Positions 46,701-57,000 of a DNA stretch of 64,000 nt are shown here, one piece after another. The DNA is taken from the NCBI RefSeq assembly GCF_932276165.1, contig NC_064012.1, positions 3,479,501 through 3,543,500 of the forward strand. Direction: 5' to 3'. Position 1 is the stretch's first letter. Every line of letters starts with the position of its first letter. The notes beneath the pieces were generated by a model that saw only the letters and a list, made by a program, of their open reading frames with translations, did no database searches and was not told the origin of the DNA. A program made the translations under genes and the position numbers. This DNA comes from Plutella xylostella (Eukaryota > Arthropoda > Insecta > Lepidoptera > Plutellidae).

Positions 46701-49700
46701 TGTATTCTCTGTAAATACATAAGATACAACATAATGTTATAGTAAAATGGGAAAAATGCTAAAGGTATTTGTTCTACTATTCTTCTATTCACACACACTC
46801 CACTGGTGCGGCTATGCACTGAGAAGTCCAAAGCATAGACCATAATTTAGGTGTTTCAGCTCGGGATAATCCACGGGTGCTTAGCGTGGAGGCGATGTGT
46901 ACGAGATACACAATATTGGTTGTTTAAAAACCTTTGCTCCTCTCGTTTCTACATTGGTGGAGTGTGGGCCTTACAATTTAATGTCTGACCTTGATCTTAG
47001 TGATGACAGGGCTGACATTCCATGGCGCGACCCTGGTGAGGTCAGCCGTCTGCGGGGACGCGATACTCGGCTCCGCGAACTTGAACTTGGATATGCCCGA
47101 CGCCACGTCCAAGTTGGAGTCCAGTCGGTCTATTATCGTGTCGTTAGCATCGATTAGAGTTTCGATATTGTGTTCCGTGTCTTCGCTGTGGGAAAATATA
47201 TTGTCAGATTTTTGAACTGAGCTACCGTAGCACGAGGCAAGACGCGCAGAAGGGCTAGTACGGGTCGCATTTAAGTCGTGACAAGAGTTTTGCATCGCGC
47301 TCACTCACATCGCGCAGCCTCAAGAGCGAGCGCGACGGAGAACTCTTGTCACGTCTTAACAGCGCCCAGTGCTACAGGGCTAGGACATGATAAATTATGA
47401 TATCTTGTCGTGCGCGTGTTAAGTCCCATCCTAATGGTTTCACTAGATACGAAATACAATCATGCAGCAAAATTATTCTTGGCGATATTAGAAAACGTTT
47501 ACTGGCTTCGCAACAGCCGATGTCGGCTCTCAGCTAAATAATTAACCACTTACTTCTTGAATAGGACAAACTGGTCCTCGGTCGCAATGATCCTGTTGGA
47601 TTGTTGGACCACATTGTTGCCTAGTTGTCGTGTCAATATGTTAAAATCGGTAAATGTTTTGAAATTTTCGTATCCTTGGCCGCTGGGAAGTAAATTGGAA
47701 GCTTGTATCGACTTGCTGACTGTTTTAAACCCATTCTGCAACAATAGAATTAAGAAATAAGTAATTTACGTACAATTATAGCACATACTATAACGGTGAA
47801 TGAAAACATCTAGATCCTGATGATGTACATTGTACTCATTCTAAAACGGCGATACAGATAGGTCGCGTATCACGTGAGTACAAAAGTACAGCGGGCGGCT
47901 CGCTTGCCGTTGGTTATGTAGGACATAGCATGTAAACTTATTAACAGCGTCTACAGCTTTTTAAAACGTACGTAAATAGGAAAAAAAGTTTTGTTAGGTA
48001 CTAAAATAACGGAAGGGATATTTGTGTGTACATATTTTTATCACAAATAGTGGTGTGATACTGTGGTCTGTGATACTAGTGCGGAAGGTCATTACAGTCT
48101 CGTAGTTTTCCGATTGCAAACACTACGCTTACACCACTGTAATAAATGACCTATTCTACACACTCTTATCCCAATGACTATCATACCTATGTAGTATAAT
48201 TAAGGAATTCCAACTTTTATTTAAATTATAACGCATCTTAGCATAGCCTTGTAGTGATATCGCTGCTGCGCAATTTATGCTGATTATTTTTGCAGACACA
48301 ATTATTATCTATTAAACATATGCGTGAAATTATCTTTGTAGGTGTAGCGACTTAAGCAGGTCAAGTCCACCAGGTAAATCCTTGACAGTGTAATTACCTA
48401 CCTACAATTTGTTATGATTATGTTAATTAGGTATGCTTTCACAGAAAGTACACCTTTTTTTCTGAAGCATTTTTTACTTAATTAAGTTGGACAATTGCCT
48501 TCATAACCAACTAACTCATCGACAATTGAGTTCAAACTGAATGGCATGTTGTTTAACCCGTCCAGCACAAGGTGAGCTGAACTGTTTTCTGTTGAAATTT
48601 TGAAGTCTGATGACTTAAATGAATTTCACCATTGCTCTTATGATGAAGAAAAATATTTATTTATAGACACTTTATTGCATACTTAAAAAAACATGCACAG
48701 ACAATTCATATTGTTAGCTAAATCTGTATATATCCAGATTTAGCAGATCTAGATGTGTGAAACCATCACCTTCAGTGGAGTGGACCAGTGGGGTCGCATA
48801 CATAAAGGTTTCACTCAATGGCTCTCTTGAGTAGGCATTAACACAGAACAAAAAAATTACAAAGAACAGAAAATAACCTAGAAACAATGTTTTTTGTATT
48901 TTGGGTGGCTTTATGCAACTAAAAAATGCCTGTGTAACTGTATTCTTTGTGTATGTGGTGTATTATTGTAGTACCAAATATGTATATATATGTATTTTCC
49001 AAATAAATGAAATGAAATGAAATTTTCTTTCTTTCTTTTTGTGAACTGAGAGTAAATTATAGCATTTGAACCTTGGCCTTGTAATATTAAATGGGTGTTA
49101 CAATTTTGTATAACCTTATGGTTTAACCCAGTGGTAGTAGTGTAGTAGATTGATAATGCCTAAAACAAAGCCATGATGGTGATCATAGTCGTCTGTAAGT
49201 GATTATGGGTTGGGTTTAGATACTGGTTTTTGTTATTTGATTATCTTATGAGGGATGGGGAGTTACGGGACATCAACCACTAAAATATATCTAAAACCAT
49301 ATTTTTAGGCACACTTCTTTTTTATAAAGGACATAATATTAAAAAATATATAACTGTTTTCATACAAAATGAAACATACTATTAAAAATTTATAGAATAG
49401 AATAGATCAAAAGTGGATGATTTTTTTAAGTCAATGTCCACTAATACTCAGTTTACAACAATGAAATATTATATGTTCATAACAAATGTCCTGACTGAAC
49501 CTGAACACGGAATACACTGTATCAAATTATCTACTATTTCTAGCACAAGTATAACACTTTACTAGGTATGAGTTGAAAGATCATCATATTAAATAACTAA
49601 AGATAGGTGAGCATGTTAGGTCACACACAATTTGCTCATTAAAATGACAAAGGAAATAAGAGAAGCTACTGTGGATCAATACCTTTCATATTGAATAATT

Positions 49701-50252
49701 AACATCTCAGAAACCTTGTTTTGTACAAATGATCAATTTTATACAGCCAGAAGGGTCACCATAATCATGATGAGCATAATATATAGATAATCATACAAAT
49801 TTGAAGGTACATAGGCCTCTTCGAAAGAACTTTTTAAATCTCTAGGTAAGGTGCACCCTAAAATTAACTTCACCTCATGTTTAATCTTAGGTTAGGTCCG
49901 CTAATCGTAAGATTTAGTTAACCTTCCATAAGCCGTAACCGTAACATATACAATAATAAAGCAAACATATCATTGATGCACACAAAAAATATGCTGCCAC
50001 ATTTGATTACGACTGTTGTCTTCAATCTAATCAATTGAGTTCAATGCAGCTTGAATATAAACAGCATGCTGCAATACCAAACGAGGACAATAAGGCAAAC
50101 TATAGAAGGACAAACCAAGGTAAAAGTTGAAGGATACAATAAAAACGCATGCTCGACTCCCGTTGAAATAGACCACACAACACACTAACCTGAGTGACTG
50201 CCTTTAGGTGTGGATAAAATTCCGGAGCCTCAGGATTCAAAATTGAAAACAT
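34800..50252 (-). CDS. EXOSC10: EXOSC10/Rrp6, nuclear exosome 3'-5' exoribonuclease
   Basis: The distributive DEDD-Y exonuclease of the nuclear/nucleolar RNA exosome, which trims rRNA, snoRNA and aberrant transcripts. Exons in transcript order: 50252-50190, 47735-47554, 47185-46990, 46528-46356, 46008-45794, 45383-45262, 44702-44539, 42286-42166, 41472-41419, 40895-40747, 38602-38464, 37328-37195, 36370-36244, 35475-35398, 35231-34800; phases join throughout (782 aa; human 885). The N-terminal PMC2NT region is at residues 1-130. The catalytic set D266 and E268 (AVDLEHHS), D325 (GAEMDIIWL), Y390 and D394 (YARVD) matches the spacing of the human residues; the base between Y and D differs (V393 for D), which is not catalytic. 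The HRDC domain spans about 430-520, and the lysine-rich tail ends RFKKHKK. Introns are full of MITEs, and two hold partial copies of the preceding exon. The start codon is the first ATG of the only exon giving the family N-terminus. Confidence 0.96.
35791..36081. repeat. MITE-like element with inverted ends
   Basis: Left end GGTGGGTCTACGCTAG and right end CTAGCGTAGACCCACC are perfect inverses, with subterminal CGAGCACGAGCC and GGCTCCGCTCGTGC blocks. It lies in the EXOSC10 intron between exons 36370-36244 and 35475-35398. The small frames inside follow the inverted repeat and are not genes. Confidence 0.75.
36790..36860. repeat. 71-bp hairpin MITE with perfect 25-bp arms
   Basis: Arms at 36790-36814 (GGGGCCGTCCATTAATCACG...) and 36836-36860 are exact inverses around a 21-bp loop. 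It lies in an EXOSC10 intron. Confidence 0.85.
36896..36944 (-). repeat. Partial copy of EXOSC10 exon 12 tail with donor
   Basis: CCCCTACCTGAAGTCTGGGT and the following bases match the 5' splice site and end of the real exon (from about 37188), with several substitutions and a small indel. Flanking it, ACAGTAGTAACAAGTGGGAG appears twice (about 36867 and 36967). It lies in the intron downstream of the exon in transcript sense. Confidence 0.75.
37614..37771 (-). repeat. tRNA-derived SINE
   Basis: Same family as 5391-5554: minus-strand head with GGTTCGAATCCCGG, and the lepidopteran tail motif GGTGAAGGAAAACATCGTGA. In an EXOSC10 intron. Confidence 0.8.
37855..38222 (+). repeat. RTE-type LINE tail with repeated 3' units
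   Basis: A 3' fragment (GGCTGGATGAGGAAGGCCGA) is followed by three tandem versions of the block GGGAGAGGCCTATGTCCAGC, spaced by AACTAACCGTCGGAAA and CGCATC(T/C)AGTGGCATGC. This suggests tandem tail units or successive insertions. In an EXOSC10 intron. Confidence 0.65.
38228..38306 (-). pseudogene. Decayed partial copy of EXOSC10 exon 11 tail with donor
   Basis: AACTAACCGTAGTATC, TTCTGTTTGACGAA and GCATGTGGTT follow the same order as in the true exon end (38458-38602: AACTAACCGTGAGTATC, TTCTGCTTGACGAA, ACATGTGGTT), with deletions between them. The copy stops at the TTA target duplication of the MITE at 38307. It has no open frame and no acceptor. Confidence 0.6.
38307..38446. mobile_element. 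Harbinger-like hairpin MITE with TTA target duplication
   Basis: 140 bp, nearly all in two arms of about 60 bp (CTGCCAGTTTCTATATCTCT... and its inverse), flanked by TTA at 38304-38306 and 38447-38449. Its right end is 17 bp from the 5' splice site of EXOSC10 exon 11. Confidence 0.85.
38603..40746 (-). other. EXOSC10 intron of 2.1 kb
   Basis: Contains two palindromic MITE-like elements: 38662-38808 (ends CTGCGTACAGACCGGCC and GGCCGGTCTGTACGCA) and about 40348-40610 (arms AGAATCCAACAATCATGTAA and TTACATGATTGTTGGATTCT), plus a TA-MITE end at 40222-40262. No gene is seen. Confidence 0.65.
40929..41072. repeat. MITE (family of 11861-12270)
   Basis: TAATTTCACAATAGTCGGTT at the left and AACCGACTATGGAGAAATTG at the right form the inverted ends. 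Internal TGATCAATTATACGTCATCT is shared with 42356-42846 and 55573-55692. In an EXOSC10 intron, 33 bp past exon 40895. Confidence 0.7.
41118..41229. repeat. MITE of the CTAGCACGGG family
   Basis: GGCTAGCACGGGGCACAATT at the left and GCGCCTCGTGCTAGCC at the right, with an inverted core (CGCGCTCGCTCTTGAGGCTG). Confidence 0.7.
41878..42146. mobile_element. Palindromic TA MITE next to an EXOSC10 donor
   Basis: Same family as 23946-24184 (ends TACAGGCTGTTGCAAAAAGG and CCTATTTGCAACACCCTGTA). On the right, an extra inverted terminus ACAGGGTGTTAC (42154-42165) runs into the 5' splice site of exon 42286-42166. Confidence 0.8.
42356..42846. mobile_element. MITE (family of 11861-12270) interrupted by an hAT-like MITE
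   Basis: Outer ends TGCCAATTTCTCCATAGTC and GACTATAGAGAAATTGGAG. A palindrome of about 25-bp arms lies at its centre right (GAGATGACGTATAATTG / CAATTATACGTCATCTC). It is split at 42383 by the element 42384-42695. Confidence 0.75.
42384..42695. mobile_element. hAT-like MITE, 8-bp target duplication, copy 1
   Basis: 312 bp, starts CATTGACAAAGGAATAAAGA and ends with the inverse (TTTATTCCTTTGTCATTG), i.e. CA...TG ends. Flanked by GTTATTAG at 42376-42383 and 42696-42703. The 8-bp duplication and CA/TG ends fit hAT. Copy 2, in reverse orientation, is at 54594-54871. Confidence 0.88.
44735..44850. repeat. Dispersed LINE-like fragment
   Basis: CCATCACGTCCCCACTGCTGG, TTATAGGCCTAGTTCACCAC and TGCAGGTTGGTGGAC resemble 53945-54060 and, weakly, 30226-30280. 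It starts about 30 bases past the end of EXOSC10 exon 44702 in the upstream intron. Confidence 0.5.
45131..45250 (-). repeat. RTE-type LINE tail
   Basis: Minus-strand GGCGCTCCTTGGGAGAGGCC and TATGTTCAACAGTAGACATT-type tail. Its truncated end is within about 15 bases of the 5' splice site of EXOSC10 exon 45383-45262. Confidence 0.6.
47250..47384. repeat. MITE of the CTAGCACGGG family
   Basis: GGGCTAGTACGGGTCGCATT at the left, CAGTGCTACAGGGCTAG at the right, and central TCACTCACATCGCGCAGCCT shared with 23413 and 32183. In the EXOSC10 intron before exon 47185. Confidence 0.7.
47736..50189 (-). other. First EXOSC10 intron, 2.45 kb
   Basis: AT-rich; contains a segment near 48660-49020 resembling a LINE 3' part, ending in AATGAAATGAAATGAAAT. 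No reading frame of note and no gene. Its length and first position make it a plausible place for enhancers, but nothing specific is visible. Confidence 0.5.
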
Positions 50253-51038
50253 GTTAACGGTAGGATAACTCAAACATTTATATCAATGCACAGTTAGTGC
50301 ACAGGAGAAATTATTGTAGTCAATAATATAAAATAAAACAGACAAAATCACAAAAACGAGTGACAGAACACAAGTCAGGACAGGTAAAGCAAAGACAAGA
50401 CAGAATATAAAAAAATTAAGATGGTCGATCTTAGTGTTGCATGTTGACAAAAATAACTAAAGTGGTTTGAAACCATAGACCTACTACATATTCGAAGGCA
50501 AGCCTACTCGGGCGGTCGAGGCGGGGGGCGAAAGACCAACGTCGCAGGCAGCAGGCAGCAAGATCCGAAGGCAATAAAAATAAGAAGAATGATCATTGAT
50601 AAATCTGTTTTAGCTGACACACCATCGGCCGCGGCTGACGGACGCGGCTGTCAGCCGCGATTGATAAGTGAGCACGGACTTTTAGGACTGAAGATCAGTC
50701 CAAGGTTACGTTCGCGACCTACGTCCGATAGTTTGAACAGCGTAGTGTACATTCCTTACCTATAGATACCTTTAAGTCGCGGGTGACAGCCGCGTCCGTC
50801 AGCCGCGCCGGTGGTGTATAGGCATTTTTATTTACCAGACTGAGTGCAGACAAGTGTTTTTTTGTGGTCTGTGTGTAGATATTAGCTATGGCAACACTGG
50901 CTGGTTGTGGTTTATTTTTTAATTTTTTTGTTTTGATTTTCACGTAAGTTTTCTTTTTCTTGCGTTGCGCGGTATGAGATACAGCTGTCAGCTGAACAAT
51001 AATAGTTTTATCTATCTGCTTAAGTTCTAAGTTAAAAT
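50253..51038. promoter_or_regulatory. Bidirectional intergenic region of EXOSC10 and SLC46
   Basis: 786 bp between divergent start codons, so both promoters and 5' UTRs must fit here unless transcripts start inside the neighbour. A GC-richer inverted stretch spans about 50630-50660 and 50780-50815 (GGACGCGGCTGTCAGCCGCG and CGGGTGACAGCCGCGTCCGT). No TATA box could be assigned with confidence. Confidence 0.7.
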
Positions 51039-54000
51039 ATGGATGCTGACGAAATATATAAAGAAGTAAGTTCACAAGTAATATGGTCTGCCTTGCAATA
51101 TACTAATAGAAATTCATTAATAATAAATAACCTCAACATTTGTTTGTTTGGATTATGTATAATATTTTAAAATTTAAACCAACATCTTCTGCTAGTACCT
51201 ATTAATAATACATTTTACTGTGTATTATTTATTGTTATCAACTATTATTCATCTAAATAATATAATACCTTAAGCCTTATAATAAAGACGACACTATGTC
51301 ACAAACTAAACTATTATAAGTACCTATATCTTATACAAACTAAAACTATGTAGATTACTAAAACTATAGATTGAATAGCCCTTCTAGGTTCGATCACTAT
51401 GGGAGGGTTCCCAATATGCTGGCGACATTTGTTACTTCTTAATACTTGTCGATTACTATATATAAGTATGTTTTTTGTATGTCTGATTTATGTGGTGTTC
51501 AATAAAGCAATATTCTATTCTATTCAATTTTTATAGTGTTAATAAATGAAATGAATTTGAATTACATAGATAGTTATTCTTTATTTGTACACAAAAAGAT
51601 GGACAAAAATTACAAAAAAACTGAATCTAACACATAATAATATGTACAAATGGCGGCCTTATCGCTTAAAGCGATTTCTTCCAGGCAACCTTTGAATTAG
51701 GTAGTTCCTTACATCATAAAGAACCATATACACCATGTAGACCTAAAAAGTAGGTAAACTAAATTACGCGCCTCTAAATCAATATGATTTCAAATACTAA
51801 AGACCAATTTTCCAACTACTGGTAACATTCTGTTTCAGGAACCTAAACAGGTAAAGCTACCATGGTACCGTAATATAACTGTGGAACCCCCAATGTTCTT
51901 ATACATGATGGCATTCATGATAACAAATGTTATTGAGCAAACATTCTATGTGTTCCGTGCTTGCACAGTTGACCATGGATATAGCCAAGGTATATGCCAT
52001 AACATATCTAGCTACCCAAACATCAGTTCCGAGGTGCAGGTTAGTTAAAAAGATTTTATTGCCCTTTACACATTCACCCTTTTTGAGGTGTTTCACTATG
52101 TTAATAAGCTTAGACTTACATACTTCAAAGCTGAGAAAATAAAAAAGCAATGGAGCTCCCCAGAGTGGGTGCCAATATCCCATAAGACCCCATACCCCTC
52201 ATATAGTTCAAGAAAATACATTACTCTGAATTACAGAAGTAGGTACGTAAATTAGCTAATAGCCATTTCCAGGGTACAAATCTAAGTAAGAAGTGCTCTC
52301 TCTCTGCATGGCTCTTGTAAGATTAGCAATTTTGTTTTTCTATCAACAGTCTTAAATAAAACCTGAACAATAAATATATATTGTGTGTTGCAAACAAACT
52401 ATTTTTCACATAATTAACAATATCCATTTGTCTTGCAGGTTACAGTTGCAAGATTTCAACAGTGGTTTGGTGTATCTTCACATATAGTTCCACTGATATT
52501 GGCTTTTTTCCTCGGGGCTTGGAGTGATAAACGTGGACGCAAGTCAATACTGTTGGCTGGGTTCCTAGGAAAACTGTACTTCTCATTTATGATTACAGTC
52601 ATTACTATGAATGGTACTTAAATTCAAGTTAGTAGTATTATTTCTTTTGTAAGTTAACATCACCTTAAAAAGATACTTACTACATCTTTGTCCTTCAGAT
52701 TGGCCTCTTGATTATGTGATTTATGTAGCAGCCTTTCCAAGTGCCTTAACAGGGGCCGATCTGGCGATATTTGCCGGCTGCTTTGCATACATAGCTGATG
52801 TGTCACATGCTAAGAGTCGGACTCTAAGGATTGGCATCTTGGATATAGTTTATTTGAGTACCATGCCTACAGGAGTAGCCCTAGGTAAGATTCTTCATAT
52901 TTATTTGTTGACATCAAATACAACCTGATATTCTTTACATGATTGGTAATGATTATATTGTGTCTTTACAGGTAATGTCTTGTTCAAAAATGTGTTCAAC
53001 AAGTCATTTACAATGATGTTTGCTGTTAACACTATTCTCATGGTACTGGCTTTTCTTTATTCATTGTTGTTCTTGAAGTGGCAAACAAGACCAGAACAGA
53101 AATCCTTAAAGGAAGCCGGAGTAACAAACCCTATCAAGGATTTCTTTGATCTAAATAATATTAAACAAACTGTCATTACCCTACAGAAGAAGAGGACAAG
53201 TAATAGAAGATTATATTTGTGGATTTTGCTGATTTCCATGGCTTTGTACACATTCCAACGAGGTATGGTATCTTTCGATATACTTACTTATTATAAAGTC
53301 AAATCATTCATTACACATAATTATGAATATTCAAATTGAATTGCCTCTGAGCCTTGGGGCTGCTGTCGTACGTTGCCTGCTTATGTAAATTTATATCATG
53401 AAATTTACAAAAGCAGCTGTTGAATGACTTTTCTGAATTTATCCGCGATGTGTGACTAAAATGATTACGTAGTTACACCTATTCCAAAAAAATTGGTACA
53501 GGTACAACCCACCTACAGTACTTTAGCATTGAGGTAGAGGTTTTGTTCCTTTCCTTAAGTTATTCATAAGTAGGCAGGTAGATTAATGAAATTGGAAACT
53601 CGTGTTAGATACCTACTTGTATACAAATAACCTCGAAAGATAAACCATGTTAAAGTACAATGTTATCTGTACTCGTCTTAGATTAACAATATTCTCGTAT
53701 TTCTAACAACAGAATTCGAGAAAGACTCGATAAATTATGCGATCTCACAAGTACCTTTCCTACCTAGAGTCCGACAAAGACAAAGCTATATTGCTACAAA
53801 AACAAGTGCCAACAGCCAACACCAAATGTAGTTATTAGGGCAATAATTTATTTTTTGTATATTGTAATAGGTCTTACTATTCTTCATTGATTTAGGGCTA
53901 CCATTTACATAAAAAAATAATTTCATATGTTTTGACAATTCACAATCATCATCACAACTTACCCATTACGTCCCCACTGAAAGGGCACTTAAGGAAGGGT

Positions 54001-57000
54001 TTTAGGCCTAGTCCACTACCCTGGAGTCCCTGGACTAGTGCGGGTTGGTGGACTTTCTTTTACCCCTTGCAAAATTTTGTTGTTGACTCTACCTATGTAC
54101 TAACTCAAAGAGTCTTAATTATTATTACGTAATCAACAAGTTTCGTTACTACAACTATCAATATATTACGATAAAATAATTTTAGATATAGGCAAACAAA
54201 ACAAACTATGGGGTCAACCCTCAGACTATTTGTCTACCGTAGGGAACTAAATCGTAGATGTGTTTTTTCAGATGAACGTCCAGTTATGTACCTGTATACT
54301 ATGAAAGTATTTCAATGGGACGCCTCGAACTTTTCAAACTTCCGAACCTACATGAGTACGGCTTATGTTCTTGTCATGCTGCTAGGCATACCGCTTATGA
54401 CGAAGGTGTTTAAATGGCGAGACACTGTAAGTACATGGTACTTAAATGGAAATCATATTAATTGTTCGATTCGATACCTCTATATCAATACCAATTTCGT
54501 TTGCCCGTCACATGACACACAAAACGTTGCATTCTCTCAAAATCGTATGAAATATTCGCAGTATGAAAGTCACTGTCAGCTATCGATAGATAGCATTGAC
54601 AAAGGAATAAAGAGAGGACATGGCATATCCACGAAAAAAATGCTTTTTTCTTGAAAAATGTAAACAAACAAATTGTTTGACAGCTGAAGTACCTTGTGTT
54701 TGGATGTCAATCAACATGGCGACCGGTCGCAATGTTGTAATTTTAGGCAAAGACAAAACTACTGTTGTCCTTTTTTACGTAGGATAACACCAATAAGTTA
54801 AAAAAGAGACGACGATATATTTTTAAGTACCGATTTTTATGCCAGGTCCTCTCTTTATTCCTTTGTCATTGATAGATAGTTATAGAAACTGGCAGAAAGG
54901 CATCTTACGAGTTCATCTGAACGACTACCGAGCGAAACCTGCTCGGTTGCTCGGTACACAGAGTATTCTACAGGGTGTGGCCAAAGTGGTATGGTAAGCC
55001 AAAAAGGGTGACTCAGAGAAATGAATTCTACTGCCCATAGTAAAGTCATGTGACCAATAAACTGTCCGATAGATGGGGAAGCTAACATATTTTTTCATGT
55101 ATTTTCAATAGTCGTTGAACAAAACTGGTTCAAAGTGATTTCCGATACCCTCTTTCGACTTACTATACAATGATGTCTATTCTGAAGGCACAAATTCTAA
55201 TTTTAACGCTGTCAAATTATAAATTTTGCTAGATAAAAATTTCATTTACGGGATCACTGAGAAAGTCGAATTTTAAACAAAGAAATTTAGATTTTGACAG
55301 CTCTAAAATTTGTGTTCAATATGTGTTTACTGCCACGGCCAGGTGATCGTGATGCTGGGCGCCACGTCCCACATGGCGGGTCACTTCGTGTACGCGCACG
55401 CGTCGGTCGGCCGCACCATGTACTGGGGTGCCACCGTGGCCGCGCTGGGCCCTTGCGTCGCGCCGCTCATACGGTCCATGACCTCCAAAGTGCTGGAACC
55501 CGCGGAAAGAGGTAAACACAAGCTTAATGTTGTCTACTTTCACCATAGTCTGTTAGATCATTAACACCCCTGTTACTTTGTAATTTCATCAATTTTACGT
55601 CATCTCAATATTAAATTCTTGACAGATGTGTCAAAAGTCAACAACTAATCCCTTGTTAGGATCTAACAGGGTATGGTGAAACTGGGGCTTTAACCCGTAG
55701 TCTACATGGGTCCCCTGCAACACTGGAGGGTGATTTTCCCTAGCGTCTAACCTTGGCATGCAAGTTGGAGATAGACTTTTTTAACACATTGATGGACACT
55801 AGATTAACGGTGAAATTCATAAAAACGCACAACATTTTTGTATGGGAGTTGAGTGTTGATCTGCTGGTGCACATGCCGGCACACTGCCTAGACGCAGTAA
55901 AGAAAACACGACGTCAATGACCGTTGTGTGCGTGTGAGTTCACACTTTTTTCTGTATGAAAACTTATTGCTGTGTGAAAAAAAGGTACTCTGGGTGCACA
56001 TATAACTTTGAAATCCTTCCAAATAAAGCACAACAAGATGGTCTTCATACAAACTCTAGGTAAAACAGGACTGCATTGACCGTTGTTGAAATAATTAGAA
56101 AAAGAGCGGGGACTGCATTCGACGTTGTGATTTTTTTCTAAAAGTGCGGTGGACGTCAAATGCAGTCAGTGTCCGTCAGTGGGTTAAGGTGTTTAAAATC
56201 CATACATACTTTAGCTTCTGCTGCTGAATATTACAACTTACGCATCTATCGAATATAAAGAACCCATATACCGAATATCAAGTCATCCTCCGATTACAGA
56301 TTTCCATTTTAATAGATTTCTATTGATATCAAACTTATATTTTGCAGGTGTGGCATACGCGTTCCTGTCCGTGATGGAGAACGCTGTGGGAATGTTCGCA
56401 TCAGTCATTTACGGACAGCTATACAGTGCGACTCTTCATTCTGACGCTATAAATGCGATATTCTATTTGACAATGAGTACGCAGATGATCGTCTTCATTT
56501 TCGCAGCGTGAGTAAAAATATTTGAGCCGATTCTTTGGGCATCAATTTTAGATTAATCGATACTGAAATACATAAATATTGTTCAAAAATCGACTTCTTC
56601 ATGTATTTTTTTTGTGATTTAGTTTTATTATTTATTTATCAGAAAATCTACCATTACGGTCTATTTCAGGGCGTTTGTTATGAGGTCGTTTCGAGTTTGA
56701 CAATTTAAGAGATGTCCCAAGTGATTAAATGTATTTTATAATTCTCCCTCGAAGTAGGTACAGTTCTCCCATATTAATAATGCACATGCAAATCTTCGCA
56801 AACTGTCCGATTCCCGGAAACACCCGAATCATTGAATTAAACAAAGCACTTGCATTTTGATCCTTGTTCGAAAGAAATAGTAGTCAATATCATGTGACAC
56901 ATAATCGAAAACAATTTGGGCGGTCGGTGGCTGTCACCAATCAGTCAAGGGTCTCAAGGTCAAGATCAATATTACTTTTGTGGAATTATAAAGAGCTGCA

